From assembly GCA_964583605.1 (NCBI GenBank), contig CAZOWL010000082.1, positions 1 to 19,694 on the forward strand: a DNA stretch of 19,694 nt. Reading direction: 5' to 3'. The DNA comes from CAZOWL01 sp964583605. GTDB lineage: Bacteria > Pseudomonadota > Gammaproteobacteria > Chromatiales > Chromatiaceae. This document shows positions 6,901 through 12,937 of the stretch, one piece after another. A model generated the notes under the pieces. That model had not been told where the DNA came from, made no database searches, and saw nothing but the letters and a program-made list of their open reading frames with translations. The position numbers were made by a program, and so were the translations under genes. The first letter of the stretch is position 1; every line of letters starts with the position of its first letter.

Positions 6901-7670
6901 TCACCTAGCACCGCATGCGCCGCCACCTCACGGCAGGCCTCCCGCCTAGGACGCGCCGTGGACCCAAGTAAGCAGTCGAGGGCCGATGCCGCATCAGCCG
7001 GTTGAGTTGGGAATGCAAGTCCGACGGCCCGTTCAACGGCGTCAACAGTCGGACGCCAGTCCGACAGCGCCTGATCGTATTCCACGAAGACCCGTTGACG
7101 TCCGCGTGTCCAGAATTCCGCGTCCGTCATGCAATAGAGCCACAGCAAGAGGCCTTTTGTCGGCGAGAAAAGCTCGTCCCGGGCAAGCGAATCAGCAACC
7201 TCGTAAGGACTGCGGATCGGAATAACGAACACCGGTTCGACGCCGATCTCGTCCAATGCCGCCAGCCAAATCGGCAAGAGACGGGACAGGCCCAATTCTT
7301 CCACGCCCCAAACCGGGAAGCCCCGGTATTCGTTGACCAGACCGTCTGCGACTTGCGCAGCGACCGAAGCGATTCTCCAGTTGCCCCACCATTCGTCGGC
7401 CAGCGGACCAACGTGGTGCCACGGCAGTTCCATCAGCCGCCAGGCACGCTCATGGAGCCGGGCGAATCGACCATCCTCGCTATACGAGCCGAAGCTGTGT
7501 GGCGTTGCCAACACGGGCTTACGCCCGAACGGCACACCCATGCGACTCAAGGCCAACGCGATCGCCGCCGTTCCACCGCGTGGCGCTCCCACCACGAGCA
7601 CCGCCCGGCTGCCGCTGAGCTCGGAATCGCCACTACGTTCGCCATGAAGCCTATTTATGTCAAAGATCAT
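3930..7670 (-). CDS. Multidomain sulfotransferase/glycosyltransferase fusion
   Basis: This protein of about 1246 residues has four apparent modules (numbering from the ATG at 7670). Residues about 20-300 resemble a sulfotransferase, with a P-loop-like PAPS-binding motif GAPRGGT at 28-34. Residues about 360-555 are a GT-A (family 2-like) domain with DWVLLMDPGDRL and YTDDARID. Residues about 604-830 are a second, better conserved GT-A domain with PLVSIIIRTRD, YEVLVIDDNSSD, YILLLSNDTQIV and the acceptor-side YWDVDFCLKIRERGY. Residues about 894-1225 are GT-B-like, with VIDLDDLHTE, KPRVGWAGAQQHHGD and NLRLLEYGVFGWPVVCTDIEPYRAY. The start at 7670 is chosen for a GAGG about 10 nt upstream; a GTG at 7736 would add 22 unlikely residues. 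A C9 tract interrupts the GT-B coding part. Lying downstream of fliC-flaG-fliD, it may build a flagellin or cell-surface glycan; this is inference. Confidence 0.85.
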   Translation of the reverse strand: MIFDINRLHGERSGDSELSGSRAVLVVGAPRGGTAAIALALSRMGVPFGRKPVLATPHSFGSYSEDGRFARLHERAWRLMELPWHHVGPLADEWWGNWRIASVAAQVADGLVNEYRGFPVWGVEELGLSRLLPIWLAALDEIGVEPVFVIPIRSPYEVADSLARDELFSPTKGLLLWLYCMTDAEFWTRGRQRVFVEYDQALSDWRPTVDAVERAVGLAFPTQPADAASALDCLLGSTARPRREACREVAAHAVLGDALKTLEGYLRSLSCGGEEDPSFVNSLRNALAELPSVWAAGTQLAVRPGLSLTKGRTGVSARAPQGHSNEERGQPMPSWDLTESDAALLAERMVLRWRHNPSIHILVLASRGQEGLLIGTLESLNRQLYKGWGVSVIAQMPCPLEAGLEGGQIEWITLGADQDYGVVASNTIRETAADWVLLMDPGDRLAPHALVVLGNYANDRPLWKAIYTDDARIDDSGAHHAPRFKSDLNVELLRSMPYVGAACFLHRDALASIHELRSMPGAEVYDALLRIIERHGEDAIGHIPEILYYLHDQNEIYYQSDPVIQNGRRVVAEHLERLGIAAEVRAEALLPGSWMIEYRHTEQPLVSIIIRTRDQYDLISDCIRSLLAKTSYPNYEVLVIDDNSSDPKTLDFLESLHVAHEKARVLRYTDQSCLAAICNLAVHEARGDYILLLSNDTQIVQERWLERMMSHAQRREVGAVGPRLVFPDQRIQHAGVVLGLQGIAGHPYAGLRMDEPGYLGRAQLAQNYSAVTGACLLTRRSVFEEAGGLDEKRFGAQYWDVDFCLKIRERGYSVVWTPYATLVRQAAPSSQRDEPGRDSDGDPLEASAMLDRWLPQLARDPAYNRNLALRYSDGRVETEIIAGWNPDYYDRPRLLTLTCCKGGSREYRVLGPGRAMRGAEKIQLGAVSETSGGRPPEIVELARIAPDVLLIKACFSDRHLQALEAYRQFLPGLRCVIDLDDLHTEVPASSPKRHLVTHDREDRLRRALGSCERAIVSTPPLKEAFGGMVDDIVVVPNRLERWRWADLSSARRAGRKPRVGWAGAQQHHGDLALLRDVLEATANEVEWVFFGMCPQDLRPYVTEFRAGVSFDAYPRELASLNLDVAVAPLEVHRFNEAKTNLRLLEYGVFGWPVVCTDIEPYRAYDAPVTRVPNRPEAWIEAIRAHVYDLDASEQAGDRLRDWVLKHWILEDYLDDWFDALFGDALTDDKLDRQVARLCSPGLVAAY
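4610..4618. repeat. Nine-base homopolymer (poly-C on the coding strand)
   Basis: A run of nine G on the plus strand encodes part of a Thr-Pro-Pro-Leu stretch near residue 1018 of the multidomain glycosyltransferase. Slippage by one base would truncate the GT-B-like module. Runs of this length in surface-glycan genes are classic contingency loci, although one reference sequence cannot show that it varies. Confidence 0.9.
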
Positions 7671-7740
7671 CGTTCTTCGCCCTCTATCCCGTTGTACGGC
7701 GCAAGTGCTGACGGATGGTTTACGAGCACCAATCACTCAT

Positions 7741-8433
7741 CTCAGTTCACACCTGGTCAACAATCCAGGCCGGAGAAGGTCGCCATCGAATGCGTTTGCT
7801 CGGAAGGCTCGCAAGACACCGCCGGAGCCGTCCGCGCGGACAAAGGGCTCGAAGGACTAGTCTCCCCAGCTATCAGCGGTGCCTGGAACATCCCGAAGCA
7901 CTTTGATCTACCGAAAGCACGATCTATACCATTCTACAAAGCTACACAGGAACATGGACTTAGAGTCCGTTTGGCCGATGCGCCTGAGTCCCTTGCGTTG
8001 GATTCTCGGCGCGCTCTACGCGGTCGATGGCGCAAGACGCCAGAGATTTGGCGCCGGAGTCCGTTGATCCGCAACGCTACGACACACGGAGCCGCTCGCT
8101 CGGCGCCGATGCCGCTTGCCTCGACTGCGGGCGAGCTTCGACCGAGGATCATTCTCGGCGGACGGCTCCGCTGTGCGGCGCCGCCCGATTCTTGGCGCCA
8201 TGCGCTGGGGGGATCTTGCAGGGTGAGGCCAAGCAGATGCGATGCCGGGTCCTCCGGCACGGGCCCACGGCACGCGAGACCCGGAGAACCAAGGCGCCGG
8301 ATTCTGCGCCCGCTATCGTGCGGCCGGGTGCCGGGAGATGAAGAAGAGCTTGTCCGACCCGCGCTGCACGCCGCGCAACTACTGCGCGTGCCGTAAGAGA
8401 AGCGTTAACGCAGCCCCGCCGGCAAGCGCTCGG
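7741..8433. other. Intergenic region between fliD and the glycosyltransferase, no gene seen
   Basis: About 690 bp lie between the fliD stop and the glycosyltransferase start. Reading frames across it on the plus strand are extensions of antisense frames and show no domain. An AT-richer patch at about 7880-7970 could hold a minus-strand promoter (TAGAAT and TATAGA hexamers on that strand) but no convincing -35 box is seen. Perfect palindromes occur at 7830-7841 (GTCCGCGCGGAC) and 8402-8411 (GCGTTAACGC). No clear rho-independent terminator follows fliD. The gap suggests that the glycosyltransferase is a separate transcription unit. Confidence 0.5.
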
Positions 8434-9768
8434 CTAGGAAAGCTGGGCCAATTGCTGGTAGAGGAAGTTGCTCGTAGCAGTCAGCTGCCCGACGATACTG
8501 TCGAGCGCCGCGTATTGATCCCTATAGCGCTGCTCGATCATCTCCAGCCGCCGCTCCATCTGGTCCTGACGATCGAGCAGAATGTCCTGGCGGCGCTCGA
8601 TACTGTCGGTGCGCGTGTCGATGAGCCCATCGGTCTCGAGCCAGCCGCCGACGAGCGCATTCATGCGATTCGAGAAACCTTCTGTCTCGTCCGCGAATAG
8701 ACTCGCAACCCCGGTGAAGTCGGACTCTAGCGCATCGTTCAACCGCGTACTGTCGATGCGGAGCGTGCCATCCTTCTGGAAGGAGACGCCGATCTCGGAC
8801 AGGTACTCGTAGGCCAGCCCTGAGGCCGGCGTTGCGAGCAGGTTCACCATGCGTTGATCCATGCTCAACAGGGTGCCATCTGCGGCGAGATCCCCGCGGC
8901 GCAGGTCACCAAGAGTCGAACGCACCTCGTTGAAGGCATCGGCGAACCTCTGCACGGCCTCGCCGACAGCTTCAAGGTCACGCTCGACGTCGAGCCAGTG
9001 GCTGCCCCCCGGCGCGGCCGCCTTAAGATCCAGCTCGACACCTTCCAGCACGTCGTCGATGCTGTTGACTGGACGTGTAATCCTGTAGCCATCAACCACG
9101 ACCTCGGCGTCGAGCCGGCTCAGATCCCCCTCGATCTCGTTGATCGTCTCGAGGCCAAGGGCTCCCTCCGAGATCGATCCACCATATGCCAGCGACAGCG
9201 CATTGGCCGCCCCGCTCTCGCTGGCGGTCAGCACCAGTTTCTGGTGGCCGTCGTTTCCAGAGACGGTCGTGGCCATAACGCCGGGGTTGTCCGCAGCGCC
9301 GTTGATCGCATCGCGGATCTCGTTGAGTGTCTTGGCGCTGCTCAGGCCCACCTCGACGACCGCGGCGGGATCGCTACCTACCTGGATTCTCAGGAGATCT
9401 CCGACCGAGCCGCCAAAGGTCGCCTCGCTCGCCAGCTCGGCCGAGGCCAGCTTGTGCCGCTCGGCGAGCCGAACGGTCTCGATCTCGTAGGAGCCCACCG
9501 CCGCGTTGGCCGAGGCCTTGGCAGCGAGAACCTCCTCGTCCTCGGACGTTGCCCTGAGCAGTTTGAACGCCGACTGATCACCGAGCGCACCCATCGCCGA
9601 CTGAAAGTCCGCCAGTGCGCTGCGAAGCTTCCCGTAAGCGCTGAGCTCGACCTCATTGGCGTTCCTCCGCTGCTCCAACAGCTGTACCGGCTGACGCTCC
9701 AGGGCCATCAGCTGGCTCACGATGGACTCGACGTCGAGGCCAGATCCAAGTCCGGTAGCTGAGATCAT
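8434..9768 (-). CDS. fliD: FliD, flagellar filament cap (hook-associated protein 2)
   Basis: This 444-residue protein caps the growing filament and guides flagellin folding at the tip. It begins with the hallmark MISATGLGSGLDVESIVSQL, followed by ALERQPVQLLEQRR, which form the conserved N-terminal coiled-coil domain (about 1-110). The C-terminal domain (about 225-440) carries AFNEVRSTLGDLRRGDLAADG, SMDQRMVNLLATP and the EIGVSFQKDGTLRID block. It ends with the heptad-rich tail running from about residue 385 to NFLYQQLAQLS. Length is normal for the family. It lies 36 nt downstream of flaG and 665 nt downstream of fliC's stop in the same transcription direction. Unusually, fliS and fliT chaperone genes do not follow it within the window; instead a 690-bp gap and glycosylation genes follow. 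Confidence 0.96.
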   Translation of the reverse strand: MISATGLGSGLDVESIVSQLMALERQPVQLLEQRRNANEVELSAYGKLRSALADFQSAMGALGDQSAFKLLRATSEDEEVLAAKASANAAVGSYEIETVRLAERHKLASAELASEATFGGSVGDLLRIQVGSDPAAVVEVGLSSAKTLNEIRDAINGAADNPGVMATTVSGNDGHQKLVLTASESGAANALSLAYGGSISEGALGLETINEIEGDLSRLDAEVVVDGYRITRPVNSIDDVLEGVELDLKAAAPGGSHWLDVERDLEAVGEAVQRFADAFNEVRSTLGDLRRGDLAADGTLLSMDQRMVNLLATPASGLAYEYLSEIGVSFQKDGTLRIDSTRLNDALESDFTGVASLFADETEGFSNRMNALVGGWLETDGLIDTRTDSIERRQDILLDRQDQMERRLEMIEQRYRDQYAALDSIVGQLTATSNFLYQQLAQLS

Positions 9769-9804
9769 GACCAGTTATCCAAACGACAGGGTGGCAAACA
9801 TACT

Positions 9805-10185
9805 TCAAATCTCGAAGTTGACGATCGAGCCTTCCTGGCCCTGGAATCTCCGCGCCAGCTCGAGGATCTCATCCGGCGGCATCTGCCGAATCAACTGCTC
9901 GGTATCCGCGTCTATGACCTTGACCACGACGCGGCCCGTGGATTCGTCCATGCTGAAGCGCAGGTCGCGGCCCGCGCGCTGCACATGCTCATCGAGCCGG
10001 TGGACCGCCTCCTTGACCGACTCGATGGTTGCCGCGGGCTCGGACGGCAAGCCGCCGACCGGCCCCCCCGGCGCTGGGCGCCGCGAAACATCTCGGGCAG
10101 CCGTCGCCTCCTCCGGCTTAACTGAGCCCTCCCGGAGCGGCGGAGCGAATGATCCGATCCCCGGGGTCACAGCATTCAAGCCCAT
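9805..10185 (-). CDS. flaG: FlaG family protein
   Basis: This 126-residue protein belongs to the FlaG family, whose members affect flagellar filament length and are usually found between flagellin and fliD. The N-terminal half is a Pro/Ala/Gly-rich disordered stretch. The conserved FlaG domain lies in the second half, with SVKEAVHRLDEHVQRAGRDL, LRFSMDESTGRVVVKVID and the ending EQLIRQMPPDEILELARRF. The start at 10185 (MGLNAVTP) is chosen because GGAGGG lies 8 nt upstream; this Shine-Dalgarno overlaps the alternative ATG at 10200, which would add only five residues. It is placed between fliC (70 nt upstream) and fliD (36 nt downstream), and is probably cotranscribed with both. A seven-C run occurs in the disordered part. 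Confidence 0.92.
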   Translation of the reverse strand: MGLNAVTPGIGSFAPPLREGSVKPEEATAARDVSRRPAPGGPVGGLPSEPAATIESVKEAVHRLDEHVQRAGRDLRFSMDESTGRVVVKVIDADTEQLIRQMPPDEILELARRFQGQEGSIVNFEI

Positions 10186-10210
10186 GACTCTGCCCTCCAT
10201 ACAGGGATGC

Positions 10211-10239
10211 GGCCGCTGGCCCGAAGGGCCGCCGCGGCC
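10211..10239 (-). other. Strong RNA hairpin between fliC and flaG
   Basis: On the minus-strand transcript the sequence folds as outer stem GGCCGC/GCGGCC, a small internal loop (GGC against A), inner stem GGCCC/GGGCC and a TTC loop. It lies about 17 nt after the fliC stop. No U-tract follows, so it is a poor intrinsic terminator. It is more likely a 3' stability element that lets fliC mRNA outlast or outnumber flaG-fliD mRNA, which would suit the large demand for flagellin. Confidence 0.5.
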
Positions 10240-10255
10240 TCATTGCCGAGGATCG

Positions 10256-11098
10256 TTACTGAAGCAGCGCCAGGACCGCCTGCGGCCGCATGTTGGCCTG
10301 CGCTAGCATCGAGACACCCGCCTGCTGAAGGATCTGCCCCCGAGTGAAATTCGCCGTCTCCGCCGCAAAATCTGCATCGATGATGCGGCCGCGGGCCGCC
10401 GAGAGATTCTCCGCCTGGCCGGTTGCGGTTTGGACGACGGCCTCAAAGCGATTCTGGACGGCGCCCCATTTCGCCCGCGTCTTAGCTACGTCTTCGATGT
10501 CCGTGTCAAGTTTCGCGATTTCGGCCGACGCGGCAGCAGCGCTCGACACATCCAACGTGCCTGTGGCAGTCAGGTCGGAAGTATCCGAAGCATTCAAGGA
10601 ATCCATGTCCCCGTCTGTGTCTTCCACCGTGATCTGGTCACTGGAATCCTGACCGACTTGGAACTTGATGCCCGCGGTAACGTCGCCACCTAGCACCGCC
10701 TTACCGTTGAACTTCGTCGTCGCGACGATACGGGAGATCTCCTGGGTCAGCTGGTCGACCTCCGCCTGCAGACCGTCAAAACTCTCGGTGGTCTCATTGG
10801 ACGCCTGCACCGCGATCTCGCGGATCCGCTGGAGATTGTTGCTGATCTGCCCGAGTGCGGCCTCGGCCGTTTGCGCGAGCGAGATGCCGTCCTGCGCATT
10901 GCGTGCGGCTTGATTCAGACCACGGATGTCTGCGGTCATGAGCTCGCTCGTGTAGAGACCGGACGCATCATCCTTGGCGCTGTTGATCCGCAAGCCCGAG
11001 GACAGGCGTTGCATCGCCTGGTCCATCGCGCCCTGCGTACTCATCAGGTTCCGCTGCGCGGTCAGTGATGCCATGTTGGTATTGATCGAGAGACCCAT
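10256..11098 (-). CDS. fliC: Flagellin (filament subunit)
   Basis: This 280-residue protein is the structural subunit of the filament, exported through the FlhA/FlhB/FliPQR gate. The N-terminal D0/D1 region (about 1-140) includes MGLSINTNMASLTAQRNL, QRLSSGLRINSAKDDASGL and LQRIREIAVQASN. The C-terminal D1/D0 region (about 196-280) includes WGAVQNRFEA, IIDADFAAETANF and the ending RPQAVLALLQ. The middle (about 145-195) is very short, acidic and rich in Ser and Thr, so large outer domains are lacking; such residues could be O-glycosylation sites, which fits the downstream glycosyltransferase. An AAGGGG ribosome site precedes the ATG, and a sigma-28 promoter lies about 120 nt upstream. Confidence 0.97.
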   Translation of the reverse strand: MGLSINTNMASLTAQRNLMSTQGAMDQAMQRLSSGLRINSAKDDASGLYTSELMTADIRGLNQAARNAQDGISLAQTAEAALGQISNNLQRIREIAVQASNETTESFDGLQAEVDQLTQEISRIVATTKFNGKAVLGGDVTAGIKFQVGQDSSDQITVEDTDGDMDSLNASDTSDLTATGTLDVSSAAAASAEIAKLDTDIEDVAKTRAKWGAVQNRFEAVVQTATGQAENLSAARGRIIDADFAAETANFTRGQILQQAGVSMLAQANMRPQAVLALLQ

Positions 11099-11221
11099 GT
11101 CAGTTCCCCTTGCATGTTTGCCCCGGCGGGCGGCGATCTCGTCCCGCGCGGATCGTTCGTGACGGTGCCAGCGGCGCGATCAGCATCCCTGGGGGCCTGA
11201 GGTTCACCGCTTCCGTCCTCT

Positions 11222-11248
11222 TTAGCGGCAGGTCGCTGGAGAACTTTA
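11222..11248 (-). promoter_or_regulatory. Sigma-28 (FliA) promoter for fliC
   Basis: Reading the minus strand from 11248 downward gives TAAAGTTC, an 11-nt spacer, then GCCGCTAA. The known enterobacterial FliA consensus is TAAAGTTT-N11-GCCGATAA, so only two of sixteen positions differ. The site is between fliA and fliC and points toward fliC, leaving a leader of about 115 nt. Because fliA itself is encoded immediately upstream, its product should activate this promoter once the hook-basal body is complete. Confidence 0.8.
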
Positions 11249-11259
11249 GTCGCGCAGAC

Positions 11260-11286
11260 GGAGGATCCCGTTCTCCTTTCTTTTTT
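11260..11286 (+). terminator. Plus-strand intrinsic terminator-like hairpin
   Basis: GGAGGATCCCGTTCTCC (11260-11276) can pair as a 6-bp stem (one G-T pair) with a five-base loop and is followed by TTTCTTTTTT. This is a terminator shape for transcripts on the plus strand, yet no plus-strand gene lies before it. It might stop antisense transcripts from running into fliA. The minus strand lacks the U-tract, so it would not end fliA transcripts. Confidence 0.35.
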
Positions 11287-11324
11287 GGTTGTCAAATCTC
11301 GATAACCCATGGGTACCTATTGGC

Positions 11325-12068
11325 TCAAGCCCGACCGTCCAGCCAATCCCGCAGCCGCGCACGCAGCCGGATCATCGCCTGTCCCTGGATCTGGCAGACG
11401 CGGGATTCGCTCACACCGAGGACGGCGCCGATCTCGCGCAGATTGAGCTCTTCCTCGTAGTAGAGGGAGAGGACCAGCTTCTCGCGCTCCGGTAAACGTT
11501 CGATCGCCTCGATCAGCCCTTCGCGGAAGCCCGCCGCCTCCAGGGCAGCCAACGGATCGCCCGGGTCAACACCAAGCTCGGCCCCACCCTCGCGGGCCTC
11601 GCCCGTCTCGACGATCAGGTCCTCGGTGCTCATCAGGCGACAGGAGGCGGCATCGGCCTGGATGCGCGCGTACTCGTCGAGTCCGATGCCGAGCTCGCGG
11701 GCGACCTCGGCATCACGTGCCTCGCGCCCTTCACGATTCTCGATGGCGCGGATGGCCTCGGCCGCCTCGCGGGCCTTGCGATGCACGGAGCGCGGCGTCC
11801 AGTCGTGACGGCGCACCTCATCCAGCATCGCGCCGCGGATGCGCGTGCCGGCATAGGTCTCAAAGCTAGCGCCCAAAGAGCCATCGAAGTTGCGCGCGGC
11901 ATCGAGCAGGCCCAGCATGCCGGCCTGGATCAGATCGTCGACCTGCACGGTGGGTGGCAGCCGTGCCATCAGGTGATGGGCGATGCGCTTGACCAGCCCC
12001 GCGTGCTGTCGGACAAGGTCGTCGGGCCGTGTGGCGAGCTGCGCGGCATAGGCCGCGGCGACATTCAT
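11325..12068 (-). CDS. fliA: Flagellar RNA polymerase sigma factor FliA (sigma-28)
   Basis: This 247-residue sigma factor directs transcription of late flagellar genes such as flagellin. Region 2 is visible at about 16-90 (LVKRIAHHLMARLP, VDDLIQAGMLGLLDAARNFD, FETYAGTRIRGAMLDEVRRHDW). Region 3 is at about 95-170, with VARELGIGLDEYARIQ. Region 4, the -35-reading helix-turn-helix, is at about 190-242 (LPEREKLVLSLYYEEELNL, IGAVLGVSESRVCQIQGQA). Its ATG overlaps the flhG stop in an ATGA junction, so the two are translationally coupled. The gene is the last of the export-gate/flhFG operon. Its inferred target promoter sits just downstream, ahead of fliC. Confidence 0.97.
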   Translation of the reverse strand: MNVAAAYAAQLATRPDDLVRQHAGLVKRIAHHLMARLPPTVQVDDLIQAGMLGLLDAARNFDGSLGASFETYAGTRIRGAMLDEVRRHDWTPRSVHRKAREAAEAIRAIENREGREARDAEVARELGIGLDEYARIQADAASCRLMSTEDLIVETGEAREGGAELGVDPGDPLAALEAAGFREGLIEAIERLPEREKLVLSLYYEEELNLREIGAVLGVSESRVCQIQGQAMIRLRARLRDWLDGRA

Positions 12069-12937
12069 TGGCCGACACCACCGTTGACGACGCGCTCGAC
12101 GAAGAACTCGAGATGGCCGCTGGCCACCGCCGGCCGCGGCCAGCGCTCGACGAGCTCCGCGAGCTGGCGGAAGGCCCCGGCCGAGGGACTTCGCGGGTAG
12201 AGATCGACGACCGCCTTCTGGCGCTGCACCGCCTTGCGGAGCAGCTCATCCTGCGGTATCGAGCCGAGGTAGGCGAGCATGACATCAAGGAAGCGGTCCG
12301 TGACACCGAGCAGCCTGTCGTACAGGCGCCGGCCGTTGCGATCACCCGGCACCATGTTGGCGACGAGATGGAACCTCTCAACGCCGTGCTCACGGTTCAG
12401 AACCTTGATCAGCGCATAGGCATCGGTCACCGACGCCGGCTCGTCACAGACCACCAGGATCACCTCCTGGGCGGCGCGGCTAAAGGCGATGACATCCGGG
12501 GTGATGCCTGCCGCGGTATCGACGAGCAGGTAGTCGATCGGCATCGTCAGGGCGCTGAAGGCCTGAATGAGGCCGGCCTGCTCGGCTCGGCTGAGCGAGG
12601 CCATGCGCGACACCCCAGAGGCGCCCGGGATGATCTTGAGCCCGGCCGGACCTTCGATCAGGGTGTCCGCCAAAGACACCTCGCCGTCGATCACATGCGA
12701 TAGATTGCGCGCCGAGCGCAGCCCCAGCAGCACCTCGACATTCGCGAGGCCGAGATCCGCATCGAACAGCACGGCCTCATGGCCACGACGCGCCAACGCC
12801 ACACCGAGATTGACGCAGACATTGGTCTTGCCGACGCCCCCCTTGCCGCCCGTCACGGCGATCACCTGTACTGACTGGGGCACGGTCGGCGCCCCGATCG
12901 TCGCGTGAGAGTCCGTCACTTGCTCAGACACGTCCAT
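12065..12937 (-). CDS. flhG: Flagellar number regulator FlhG (FleN), MinD-like ATPase
   Basis: This protein of about 290 residues is a ParA/MinD-type ATPase that limits flagellar number and, in Pseudomonas and Vibrio, restrains the master regulator FleQ/FlrA. The deviant Walker A sequence GGKGGVGKTN lies at about 30-39, the A' strand LFDADLGLANVEVLLGL at about 56-72, and the switch region DYLLVDTAAGITPDVI at about 133-148. The start at 12937 (MDVSEQV) is chosen because an AGGG lies 7 nt upstream and because the longer frame to 13033 begins inside flhF with Arg/Trp-rich, non-family residues. It overlaps the flhF end by 14 nt and the fliA start by 4 nt. Confidence 0.95.
   Translation of the reverse strand: MDVSEQVTDSHATIGAPTVPQSVQVIAVTGGKGGVGKTNVCVNLGVALARRGHEAVLFDADLGLANVEVLLGLRSARNLSHVIDGEVSLADTLIEGPAGLKIIPGASGVSRMASLSRAEQAGLIQAFSALTMPIDYLLVDTAAGITPDVIAFSRAAQEVILVVCDEPASVTDAYALIKVLNREHGVERFHLVANMVPGDRNGRRLYDRLLGVTDRFLDVMLAYLGSIPQDELLRKAVQRQKAVVDLYPRSPSAGAFRQLAELVERWPRPAVASGHLEFFVERVVNGGVGQ

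Noticed and set aside
7002..8396. 464-codon plus-strand frame running out of the glycosyltransferase into the fliD gap
   Set aside because: Half is antisense to the glycosyltransferase, and the rest shows no domain, conserved motif or ribosome site.
8242..8440. Small Cys-containing plus-strand peptide upstream of the fliD end
   Set aside because: It merges into the antisense of fliD, has no ribosome site and no recognisable family.
8854..9762. 302-codon plus-strand frame opposite fliD
   Set aside because: It is an antisense shadow of fliD with no family match.
11289..11304. Plus-strand sigma-28-like -10 sequence (TCGATAA)
   Set aside because: No TAAA box lies at the required distance and no gene follows on that strand.
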